The position numbers and the translations under genes were made by a program. Below the pieces are notes generated by a model. It did no database searches, was not told the DNA's origin, and worked only from the letters and a program-made list of their open reading frames with translations. A stretch of 6,793 nucleotides of DNA from Gemmatimonadota bacterium (lineage in GTDB: Bacteria > Gemmatimonadota > Gemmatimonadetes > Gemmatimonadales > GWC2-71-9): positions 1 through 6,793 of the forward strand of contig QHTS01000063.1 in assembly GCA_003220905.1 (NCBI GenBank), read 5' to 3'. Positions within the stretch are counted from its first letter, which is position 1; every line of letters starts with the position of its first letter. This document shows, piece by piece, positions 1 through 5,779 of this stretch.

Positions 1-441
1 AACCGCGCGGCGGCGCGCGCCGCCTTGCAGCAGGCGCTGCTCGAAAACCTCGCGTTCTATCCCGCCCACGCTGCTCTCGGAGATGTCGCGCTGGGTGAGG
101 GAGACAGAGCCGCCGCCCTGCGCGAATACGGCCAGGCTGCGGAGCTCGGCGGAGGCGACGCCGGGGTGCGGCACCGCTACGCTGAGGTGCTGGCACAGGC
201 CGGCCGCCACGACGAGGCGGAGCTGCAACTCCACCAAGTGATCGAGCTCGAGCCCCTGTTCGCTTCGCCGTACTTCACCCTTGGAACGGTGCTCGAGGCC
301 CGCGGGCTCCGCGAGCAGGCGCTCGCCGCCTACCGCGACTACGTTCTACGGGCGCCGAGCCTGGCACCGCTGGTCCCGCGCGCCCGGACCCGCATCACCG
401 AGCTGAGCGGGGCGAAGGCCGATTCGGGCCGTCAGTCCTGA
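1..441 (+). CDS. TPR-repeat protein, C-terminal part (5' end outside window)
   Basis: The reading frame is open from the first base, so the true start lies upstream; the TTG at 25 is not a convincing start. The visible 146 residues contain about three 34-residue helix-turn-helix units of tetratricopeptide type. Their starts are near 'YPAHAALGDVALGEGD', 'VRHRYAEVLAQAGRHDEAE' and 'PYFTLGTVLEARGLREQAL', with the usual small residues at TPR positions 8 and 20 and a Pro at the unit end ('ELEP', 'LRAPS'). The chain ends with a short Arg-rich, polar tail. TPR arrays are protein-interaction scaffolds. No catalytic domain is visible here, though one could lie in the missing N-terminal part, so the function is unknown. 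The next gene follows after 31 nt on the same strand and could be co-transcribed. Confidence 0.8.
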   Translation, partial: NRAAARAALQQALLENLAFYPAHAALGDVALGEGDRAAALREYGQAAELGGGDAGVRHRYAEVLAQAGRHDEAELQLHQVIELEPLFASPYFTLGTVLEARGLREQALAAYRDYVLRAPSLAPLVPRARTRITELSGAKADSGRQS

Positions 442-455
442 CGCCCCCGCGGACA

Positions 456-463
456 GGGAGGAG
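456..463 (+). promoter_or_regulatory. Ribosome binding site of the CPXCG protein gene
   Basis: The purine run GGGAGGAG lies 9 nt before the GTG at 473. It supports that non-ATG start, which has no in-frame ATG competitor nearby. Confidence 0.65.
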
Positions 464-472
464 CAGAATCTG

Positions 473-706
473 GTGATCGACGACGACGAAGAGGAGTTCC
501 CTCCCGACGACGGGACGACGGAGACTGAAGTGGTCGTCGTCTGTCCGCATTGCGGCGAAGCGAACGAGCTCGGCCTCGACCCGGGCGGCGGCCCGCTCCA
601 GGAATACGTGGAAGACTGCCGGGTCTGCTGTCGGCCCTGGCGGGTGACGGTCCGCTACGCACCCGACGGCAGCGCCGAGGTGTTCACGGAGCCGCTCGAC
701 GGCTGA
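473..706 (+). CDS. CPXCG-motif cysteine-rich small protein (zinc-ribbon-like)
   Basis: This 77-residue protein starts at GTG 473, which the strong ribosome binding site at 456-463 supports. An acidic N-terminal stretch (residues 3-19) precedes the signature CPHCG at residues 24-28. A second knuckle, DCRVCCRPW, lies at residues 48-56. The four metal-ligand candidates are Cys24, Cys27, Cys49 and Cys52, with an extra Cys53. The C-terminal third reads as beta strands ('WRVTVRY', 'AEVFTEPL'). This layout matches the small CPXCG-motif cysteine-rich family (Cys_rich_CPXG), which is widespread in Proteobacteria and other phyla. The molecular role of the family is not established; zinc binding is inferred from the cysteine spacing. 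The stop codon is 2 bp from the stop of the convergent dismutase gene. Confidence 0.85.
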   Translation: MIDDDEEEFPPDDGTTETEVVVVCPHCGEANELGLDPGGGPLQEYVEDCRVCCRPWRVTVRYAPDGSAEVFTEPLDG

Positions 707-715
707 GTCTATTTT
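690..715 (+). terminator. Weak candidate intrinsic terminator at convergent gene ends
   Basis: A 5-bp stem, AGCCG (690-694) and CGGCT (700-704) with loop CTCGA, overlaps the stop codon of the CPXCG gene. A TATTTT tract follows at 710-715 after a short gap. The stem is short and the T-run is separated from it by 5 nt, so this is at best a weak terminator. It would overlap the last codons of the facing dismutase gene. Confidence 0.22.
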
Positions 716-1362
716 CTCGCCGCCTCGTACCGCTTCGCCACCTCCGTCCAGTTGACCACGTTCCACCACGCCGCGACGTAATCTGCCCGACGGTTCTGGT
801 ACTTGAGGTAGTACGCATGCTCCCACACGTCGAGCCCGAGCACGGGAATCTTCCCTTCCATGAGCGGGCTGTCCTGGTTCGCGGTGCTGAAGACCTCGAG
901 CTTGCCGCTCGCGAAGGCCAGCCACGCCCAGCCGCTTCCGAATCGGGTCGCGCCAGCCGTGGACAGCTGCTCCTTGAACGGCGCGAAGCCGCCGAATCCC
1001 TTCTTGATCGCGTCGGCCAGCGTGCCGCTGGGCTCGCCGCCCCCGGCTGTGCCGGCCGGCGCCATGATCGTCCAGAACAGCGAGTGGTTGTCGTGGCCAC
1101 CGCCGTTGTTGCGCACGGCGGTGCGGATGTCGTCTGGGACGCGGTTGATCCCGCGGAGCAACTCTTCGAGGGTCTGCTCGTACAGCTCGGGATGCTTGTC
1201 CAGCGCCGCGCGCAGATTGGTGACGTAGGCCTGATGGTGCTTGTCGTGGTGGATCTGCATGGTCTGGGCGTCGATGTGCGGCTCGAGCGCGGCGTAGTCA
1301 TAGGGCAGCGGAGGCAGGGTATGCTTGCTGACTCTCTCTGTGCGTGCGGTTGTTTGGGTCAT
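709..1362 (-). CDS. sodA: Superoxide dismutase, Mn-type of the Fe/Mn family
   Basis: This 217-residue enzyme converts superoxide to O2 and H2O2 in the cytoplasm. The fold begins at 'LPPLPYDYAALEPHID' and all four metal ligands are present: His38 (in QIHHDKHH), His93 (in GGHDNHSLFW), Asp178 and His182 (in LDVWEHAYY). Tyr46 is the conserved active-site gateway tyrosine. Gln163 in 'STANQDSPL' and the Gly-Gly before the HDNHS motif are marks of the Mn rather than the Fe subtype, although cambialism cannot be excluded. Length is normal for the family apart from about 13 extra polar residues at the N terminus, which do not look like an export signal. The ATG at 1362 (reverse strand) has a GAGGA ribosome binding site 8 nt upstream. 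The gene is divergent from the PuuD-peroxiredoxin genes, and the peroxiredoxin could remove the H2O2 it makes. Confidence 0.96.
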   Translation of the reverse strand: MTQTTARTERVSKHTLPPLPYDYAALEPHIDAQTMQIHHDKHHQAYVTNLRAALDKHPELYEQTLEELLRGINRVPDDIRTAVRNNGGGHDNHSLFWTIMAPAGTAGGGEPSGTLADAIKKGFGGFAPFKEQLSTAGATRFGSGWAWLAFASGKLEVFSTANQDSPLMEGKIPVLGLDVWEHAYYLKYQNRRADYVAAWWNVVNWTEVAKRYEAARK

Positions 1363-1370
1363 CGTCGTTC

Positions 1371-1375
1371 TCCTC
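1371..1375 (-). promoter_or_regulatory. Ribosome binding site of the superoxide dismutase gene
   Basis: On the reverse strand GAGGA lies 8 nt before the ATG at 1362. This fixes the start and argues against the internal GTG ten codons further in. Confidence 0.6.
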
Positions 1376-1429
1376 GGGTGTATGGCGCTTCGTCGATGTC
1401 AACCCGCGATCCCGGATGAAGGTTCCCGC

Positions 1430-1457
1430 TTGATTCCGGTTGGAGCGCCGATATCTT
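1430..1457 (+). promoter_or_regulatory. Candidate sigma70-like promoter for the rightward gene train
   Basis: TTGATT (1430-1435) and TATCTT (1452-1457) are separated by 16 nt. Each matches four of six consensus bases. This would start transcription near 1464, giving a leader of about 45 nt before the PuuD-like gene. In such GC-rich DNA this short AT-richer island stands out, but the match is only moderate. Confidence 0.33.
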
Positions 1458-1510
1458 CCCGAACCGGCTGCTCACGTCTCCGTCGCGGTCCCCTACCTGG
1501 GAGGCGCACG

Positions 1511-2221
1511 ATGGCCCTGTTCTCCGACGCGGGAATCCAGTTCTTGTTCCGCTGGATTCACTTCCTCTCCGGTATCACCTGGATCGGTCTCCTCTACTAT
1601 TTCAACTTCGTGCAGGGTCCCTTCATGGCGGAGGCGGACGCCGCGACCAAGAGCGGCGCGACGCAGAAACTCGTGCCGCGTGCTCTATGGTGGTTCCGTT
1701 GGAGCGCGGCCGTCACGTTCCTGTCGGGTGTCGTCATCCTGGGTCTGCGGCGCGCCAGTTGGAGCGATCCCTGGGGCCTCACGATTCTCACCGGCGCGGC
1801 GTTCGGCATCGTGATGCTCGCCAACGTCTGGCGCGTGATCTGGCCCAATCAGCGGATCGTGATCGCCAATGCGGTCGCGACCGCGGGTGGGGGCAAGGCG
1901 AATCCCGCGGCGGCCGGGGCGGCGCGCCGCGCGTTCCTCGCCTCCCGTACCAACGTCGTGTTCTCGTTTCCGATGCTGTTCTTCATGGGCGCGGCGTCGC
2001 ACTTCACGCTCCCCGCGGGCGGGAACCGCGGCCTCTGGGCCTTCGTGCTGCTCGTGATCATCGCGCTGCTCGAGATTAATTCGCTGGTGGGAACGACGGG
2101 GCCGACCAAGAAGCCGATCGAGACCGTCCGCGGCGTGATTATCACGGGATTGGTGACGGCCGCCCTCGTCTATTTCATCGCTCTCGCCGTCTTGAGCCCG
2201 CCCGCCGGGCGCATGATGTGA
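1511..2221 (+). CDS. PuuD-type (urate oxidase N-terminal family) membrane protein lacking cytochrome c domain
   Basis: This 236-residue integral membrane protein starts at ATG 1511, with GGGAGG 6 nt upstream. The frame stays open further upstream, but that extension would overlap the divergent dismutase gene and lacks family similarity. I see six hydrophobic segments, at about residues 9-31, 64-79, 88-111, 149-165, 174-193 and 208-228. Family hallmarks are 'RWIHFLSGITWIGLLYYFNF' (14-33), 'PRALWWFRW' (56-64), 'MLANVWRVIWPNQ' (102-114) and 'SRTNVVFSFPMLFFMGA' (145-161). These match the membrane domain of PuuD, a membrane-bound urate hydroxylase that in its full form of about 400 residues carries a C-terminal cytochrome c. 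Here no CxxCH motif exists and the chain ends after the sixth segment. The His residues at 17 and 164 are possible haem ligands, by inference. No purine-degradation gene is nearby, so urate as substrate is unproven. The stop overlaps the peroxiredoxin start. Confidence 0.8.
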   Translation: MALFSDAGIQFLFRWIHFLSGITWIGLLYYFNFVQGPFMAEADAATKSGATQKLVPRALWWFRWSAAVTFLSGVVILGLRRASWSDPWGLTILTGAAFGIVMLANVWRVIWPNQRIVIANAVATAGGGKANPAAAGAARRAFLASRTNVVFSFPMLFFMGAASHFTLPAGGNRGLWAFVLLVIIALLEINSLVGTTGPTKKPIETVRGVIITGLVTAALVYFIALAVLSPPAGRMM

Positions 2222-2691
2222 CGGCTGCGGTCGCGACCGTTCTACCCGTCGGGGTTGTGGCGCCCGATTTCGCGCTGCCGTCCACCGCGGGGACGGACGT
2301 CACGCTGTCCGGTTTCCGGGGACGGAAGCACGTGCTGCTCGCGTTCTTCCCGCTCGCGTTCACGACCACCTGTACGGCCGAAAACTGCGCGTTCAGCGAA
2401 GACTATGACGCGTTCGAGCGCGCCCACGCGATCGTGCTTCCGATCAGCGTGGACTCGGTGCCGACACTCAAGGAGTACAAGGCAAAACACGCGATGCGAC
2501 AGGATCTGCTGAGCGACTTCAAGCGCGAGGTGAGCCGCGCATACGGGGTCCTGCTCGAGGATCGGTTCTTCTCGAAGCGCGGGTATTTCCTGATCGACCG
2601 ACAGGGCATCGTGCGCTGGCGCCACATCGAGGCGGAGCTCGGGGCCCGGCGCGACGACGCCGAGCTGCTCCGGCAGATCGCGGCTCTCTGA
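2218..2691 (+). CDS. Peroxiredoxin (AhpE/BCP-like thiol peroxidase)
   Basis: This 157-residue thioredoxin-fold peroxidase reduces H2O2 or organic hydroperoxides in the cytoplasm. It starts at GTG 2218 within the GTGA overlap with the previous stop. No clear Shine-Dalgarno is visible, so translational coupling is likely. 'APDFALPS' (15-22) opens the fold. The active-site signature PLAFTTTC (45-52) has Pro45, Thr49 and the peroxidatic Cys52. Arg121, in 'KRGYFLIDRQGIVRW', corresponds to the catalytic Arg of the family. Cys57 lies five residues after Cys52, the spacing of the resolving cysteine in BCP/PrxQ atypical 2-Cys enzymes. The overall sequence ('FFPLAFT', 'LLSDF', 'SRAYGV') looks closest to AhpE. 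The length is typical and there is no signal peptide. The reductant is probably a thioredoxin or similar, encoded elsewhere. Confidence 0.92.
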   Translation: MTAAVATVLPVGVVAPDFALPSTAGTDVTLSGFRGRKHVLLAFFPLAFTTTCTAENCAFSEDYDAFERAHAIVLPISVDSVPTLKEYKAKHAMRQDLLSDFKREVSRAYGVLLEDRFFSKRGYFLIDRQGIVRWRHIEAELGARRDDAELLRQIAAL

Positions 2692-2704
2692 GCGGAGTCC
2701 CCCC

Positions 2705-3409
2705 ATGAGACACGCGCTGCTCATCGGTGTGGTGGTTGCGGGGGCGTGCGGGCCAACGGCGTTCGTGCCGCCACCGCCCTCGCCGCAGCGCGTATACGGT
2801 GTGAGCGAAGTGGATGAGCGGCCGGAGATCGTGCTGACGCCGCCCCTGCGCTATCCTGCCGGAGGCAGCGACGGCGTGGTGGTGGTACGCGTGGTGATCG
2901 ACAGCGCGGGGAACCCCGAGCCGGCGACGGCCCTCGTAGTGCAGGGGTCCGATTCCGCGATCGTCGCGGCCGCCCGGACGCTGGTGCTGAAGACGTTGTT
3001 CCGGCCGGCCCGCGTGCGAGGGCGGGTCGTGCAGGCGCTGGTGGAGGTGCCGGTCGAGTTCTCCGCCGCCTCGCTGCCCGCCGTGACGCTGCACATTTCC
3101 GGCGACGTGTACGGCGAAGGCGAGGTGCAGGAGCGACCCCACCTGACCGCACGGCCGGCGCTCACCTACCCCGCGCCCTTGCTCTTCTCCGGGATCAGCG
3201 GGCGCGTCATCATCGGTGCCGTGATCGACACGACCGGCCGAGTCGAAGACGAAACGGTGCGCGTGATCGAGAGCAGCGACGCGCGATTCAATCAGGCGGC
3301 GAAGGACTACGTCCGGGCGGCGCGCTTTACCCCGGGTCGCATCGCGGGGCGCGCGGTGCGCGTGCGGTTCGAGATGCCGGTCGAGTTCAAGCTGCCGACC
3401 CGGAATTAG
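2705..3409 (+). CDS. Putative lipoprotein with two tandem TonB-C-like domains
   Basis: The 234-residue product starts at ATG 2705, with GGAG 7 nt upstream and 13 nt after the peroxiredoxin stop. A short signal peptide (residues 1-14) ends in AGA-C, making Cys15, the only cysteine, a probable lipidation site; the lipobox is imperfect. After a Pro-rich linker (21-27), two homologous units follow at about residues 30-119 and 135-228. Each begins with a VYGxxEVxERP motif, continues with 'RYP' or 'TYP', a 'VxxxVVID...G' or 'IIGAVIDTTG' hairpin and an Ala-rich helix, and ends in 'F(R/T)P(A/G)R' and 'VPVEF' or 'MPVEF'. This matches the TonB C-terminal fold, which touches the TonB boxes of outer-membrane receptors. 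Unlike true TonB it lacks a transmembrane anchor and a long periplasm-spanning Pro/Lys linker. A periplasmic protein-interaction or envelope role is therefore more likely than energy transduction. Confidence 0.72.
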   Translation: MRHALLIGVVVAGACGPTAFVPPPPSPQRVYGVSEVDERPEIVLTPPLRYPAGGSDGVVVVRVVIDSAGNPEPATALVVQGSDSAIVAAARTLVLKTLFRPARVRGRVVQALVEVPVEFSAASLPAVTLHISGDVYGEGEVQERPHLTARPALTYPAPLLFSGISGRVIIGAVIDTTGRVEDETVRVIESSDARFNQAAKDYVRAARFTPGRIAGRAVRVRFEMPVEFKLPTRN

Positions 3410-3416
3410 GACCTCC

Positions 3417-4487
3417 GTGGCGTCGGTCACCCTCCGCCGCCTCGCCAAGCGGTATGATCCCGAGGGCCGGCCGGCGCTCGAGGACATGTCGCTCGAGGTG
3501 CATGACGGCGAGTTCTTCGTGCTGCTCGGGCCGTCGGGCTGCGGGAAGACCACGGTGCTCCGCTGCATCGCCGGGCTCGAAGAACCCAGCGCCGGAGAGA
3601 TCCTCATCGGCGAGCGCGACGTCACCCGCCTCGACCCCGCCGCGCGCGACGTCGCGATGGTGTTCCAGACGTACGCGCTGTACCCTCACCTCACCGTGCG
3701 GCGCAACATCGCCTTCGGGCTCGAGGTGCGGCGCGTCCCGGCCGCCGAGATCGCCCGTCGTGTCCAGCAGGCCGCGGATCGGCTGGGGCTCGGCCCACTG
3801 CTCGACCGCCGGCCGGGAGAGCTCTCCGGTGGCGAGCGCCAGCGCGTGGCGCTGGGTCGCGCCCTGGTGCGCGAGCCGCAGGTCTTCCTGTTCGACGAGC
3901 CGCTCTCCCACCTGGAGCCCACGCTGCGCGGCGAGCTGCGCGGCGAGCTGCTCGAGCTGCACCGCGCCCTCCGTGCGACCGTTGTGTACGTGACCCACGA
4001 TCAGATCGAGGCCATGGCCATGGGCCAGCGGATCGCGGTCCTCGAGGCGGGGCGGCTCCGCCAGTTGGGCACGCCCGCCGAGCTGTACGGGCGGCCCGCC
4101 GACGTCTTCGTCGCCCGCTTCATCGGGAGTCCGGGGATGAACATCCTCACCGGCAGGGGAAGAGGGACCGGCGACGACGGTGGTGTGGTGGACTGCGGCA
4201 CGTGGTCCGTTCCCGTGCCCCTCGAGCGCTACGAAGGCGAGATCTACCTCGGCGTGCGGCCCGAGCATGTGAGCCTGGTCGCCCCCGATCAGGGCGTCGG
4301 CGCAGCCGAGGTGCGCGGCGTGGAGCCGCTCGGTCCGGACACGCTCATCCGACTGGACGCGGGCGGTCAGCCGCTCGTCGCGCGCGTCCACGGCATCCCG
4401 GACCTACGTCCCGGCGACCCGGTGGGTGTGAAGCTCGACCGCCGGCAGCTGCACCTGTTCGACGCGGCGGGAGCGCGGCTGCCGTGA
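3417..4487 (+). CDS. Sugar-type ABC importer ATPase (MalK/UgpC/MsmX family)
   Basis: This 356-residue cytoplasmic ATPase powers a carbohydrate-type (CUT1) importer. Motifs in order are Walker A GPSGCGKTT (38-46), the Q-loop with Gln84 in 'VFQTYALYPHLTV', signature LSGGERQR (136-143), Walker B 'VFLFDEP' (156-162) with catalytic Glu161, D-loop SHLE (164-167) and the switch His194 in 'VTHDQIEAM'. The C-terminal regulatory/TOBE region carries the family marks 'FIGSPGMN' (235-242) and 'GVRPEH' (279-284). Length is close to the usual 350-380. The D-loop is odd because the near-invariant Asp of SxLD is Glu167. The GTG start at 3417 follows the previous stop by 7 nt, with a modest AGGA 5 nt upstream. 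The stop overlaps the start of the binding-protein gene (GTGA). ATPases of this class can serve several importers, so the substrate cannot be read from it. Confidence 0.95.
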   Translation: MASVTLRRLAKRYDPEGRPALEDMSLEVHDGEFFVLLGPSGCGKTTVLRCIAGLEEPSAGEILIGERDVTRLDPAARDVAMVFQTYALYPHLTVRRNIAFGLEVRRVPAAEIARRVQQAADRLGLGPLLDRRPGELSGGERQRVALGRALVREPQVFLFDEPLSHLEPTLRGELRGELLELHRALRATVVYVTHDQIEAMAMGQRIAVLEAGRLRQLGTPAELYGRPADVFVARFIGSPGMNILTGRGRGTGDDGGVVDCGTWSVPVPLERYEGEIYLGVRPEHVSLVAPDQGVGAAEVRGVEPLGPDTLIRLDAGGQPLVARVHGIPDLRPGDPVGVKLDRRQLHLFDAAGARLP

Positions 4488-5779
4488 GCCGCGTGCTGGC
4501 TTGCCGTCTCGTGTGGTGGCTCGCGTGCTGGCTCGTGTGCTGGGGCTGCGGCGCCGCGCCGGACCCGGGCGTCGAGCTGCTCCACCGGGCCGACGACGGC
4601 GCCGCGCAGCTCGAGGACCAGCTGCTCACGCCCTATCGCGCCCGGCACCCAGGGCTGCGGGTGGTGCAGCACAACGCCGCGCTCTCCCAGGCTGAGTATC
4701 GCCGGCTGCTGCTCACGGCGTCGGCGGGCGATGCCCTCCCCGATGTGTTCCAACTCGACGACGTCGACGTCCCCGCGCTCGCGGACCGGGGAGGAGCCCT
4801 CGATCTCGCACCTTACCTCTCCCGCGTCGGCGTCGACCTCGGCCGCTACAACCCGGAGGTCCTCGCGATTTTCCGTCGCGGCGCAGCCCTGCCCGGCCTC
4901 CCCCGAGGCTATACGCCGCTGATGGTCGTGTACAATCGGGACCTGCTGGACCGCGCGGCGATCGCGTATCCGACTGACGACTGGACGTGGGATGATTTCC
5001 TGCGGACGGCGCAGCTGCTCACACGCGACCGCGATGGCGACGGGCGGATCGACCAATGGGGGGCCGCCTTCGACCGGCGGCCCTCGTTCTGGCTGCCGTG
5101 GATCTGGGCGGGGGGCGGCGACGTGTTGTGTCCCGACGGCCGACGCGCCTCGGGGTGCTTGGACGCGCCCGCCACCGTCGCGGCGATCCGCTGGTACGGG
5201 GGTTGGGTGAGGCGCTGGGGCGTGGCGCCGCGCCCTCATGACCCGGGCGACGCGGGCGTTGAGATCGCCCGGCTGTTCGACGCCGGCCGCGTGGCGTTCA
5301 TGACCGTGGGCCACGACGCGGTTCGCGATCTCCGGGCGGCAGTCGGGGCGGGCCGGCTGCGGGTGGGATTCGCGCCCATCCCGCATCGCGCCGGGGTGCC
5401 GCCCGCCACCGTGCTCTACGCTTCGGGATATGCGGTGCCGGCGCGGGCGCTTCGGCGTAAGGCTGCGGTCGAGCTGGCGGCCGATCTCACAGACTCGCTG
5501 GCCGACGCGGCGCGCGGCGATGCGGGGATCGAGCTGCCGGCCGTGGCCGCGGCCGCGCAGGGGGTGGCAGCGGCCGACACGCTCGGATGGGAGGCCGCGT
5601 TCCTGCGCGCCGCCGCGCACGGCCGGCCGGGGTGGGGAGCGCGCGTCGCCCAGTGGCGTGAGGTGGAGGCCGAGCTCGCCGACCTGATGGTCCGCGTCAC
5701 CGTGGGCGGCGCCGATCCCGCGCGGGCGGCGCGCGCAACGGCACGCGAGCTCGATCGGCTGCTGGGGACTACACGATGA
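4484..5779 (+). CDS. ABC transporter family 1 solute-binding lipoprotein (sugar type)
   Basis: The 431-residue protein is the extracytoplasmic substrate-capture component of the importer. The start is GTG 4484, overlapping the ATPase stop by 4 nt, with GGGAG 10 nt upstream; the open frame continues upstream to 4202 but lies inside the ATPase gene. The N terminus is a hydrophobic, Trp/Cys-rich signal (residues 4-21) made of the repeat LVWW-LACW-LVCW, then G-C22-G, probably a lipoprotein processing site with an atypical lipobox. The mature part has family 1 features: 'LEDQLLTPYRARHPGLRV', 'ALPDVFQLDDVDVPALADRG', 'GLPRGYTPLMVVYNRDLLD' and 'DDWTWDDFLRTAQLLT'. A DRDGDGRID loop (182-190) of EF-hand-like calcium-binding type follows. 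Cys216 and Cys225 could form a small disulfide loop. 'GRVAFMTVG' and 'ATVLYASGYAVPA' mark the second lobe. The ligand is unknown; sugars or glycerol-phosphate-like compounds are typical for this family. Confidence 0.9.
   Translation: MSRVLACRLVWWLACWLVCWGCGAAPDPGVELLHRADDGAAQLEDQLLTPYRARHPGLRVVQHNAALSQAEYRRLLLTASAGDALPDVFQLDDVDVPALADRGGALDLAPYLSRVGVDLGRYNPEVLAIFRRGAALPGLPRGYTPLMVVYNRDLLDRAAIAYPTDDWTWDDFLRTAQLLTRDRDGDGRIDQWGAAFDRRPSFWLPWIWAGGGDVLCPDGRRASGCLDAPATVAAIRWYGGWVRRWGVAPRPHDPGDAGVEIARLFDAGRVAFMTVGHDAVRDLRAAVGAGRLRVGFAPIPHRAGVPPATVLYASGYAVPARALRRKAAVELAADLTDSLADAARGDAGIELPAVAAAAQGVAAADTLGWEAAFLRAAAHGRPGWGARVAQWREVEAELADLMVRVTVGGADPARAARATARELDRLLGTTR
4508..4543 (+). repeat. 12-bp tandem repeat, three copies, inside the signal-peptide coding region
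   Basis: Three contiguous 12-mers, CTCGTGTGGTGG (4508-4519), CTCGCGTGCTGG (4520-4531) and CTCGTGTGCTGG (4532-4543), differ from each other at one or two bases. Being a multiple of three they keep frame and encode LVWW, LACW and LVCW. A degenerate fourth copy (4488-4499) lies 8 nt upstream. Confidence 0.85.

Noticed and set aside
1377..1402. Perfect TTGACA on the reverse strand (1402-1397) with TACACC as a dismutase promoter
   Set aside because: The spacer is only 14 nt, and transcription would begin at or after the ribosome binding site, leaving no usable leader.
550..1419. 289-codon forward frame through the dismutase region
   Set aside because: It is the shadow of the dismutase gene, which has all metal ligands on the other strand, and it also overlaps the CPXCG gene.
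1325..1510. N-terminal extension of the PuuD-like frame to a start at 1325
   Set aside because: It would overlap the 5' end of the divergent dismutase gene and lacks family similarity. The ATG at 1511 has a good ribosome binding site and the family's usual N terminus.
2519..3625. 368-codon reverse frame opposite the TonB-C-like gene
   Set aside because: It is low-complexity Arg/His/Pro-rich sequence spanning the ends of three well-supported forward genes and has no recognisable motif.
3924..3947. Perfect 12-bp tandem duplication CTGCGCGGCGAG in the ATPase gene (LRGE-LRGE)
   Set aside because: Compared with the remembered MalK-family pattern, the segment from PLS to HRAL has normal length, so this is probably helix low complexity rather than a recent expansion.
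4202..4483. Upstream extension of the solute-binding protein frame
   Set aside because: It lies inside the clearly coding ATPase gene in another frame and reads as Arg/Ala/Pro-rich shadow sequence. A signal peptide begins right after GTG 4484.
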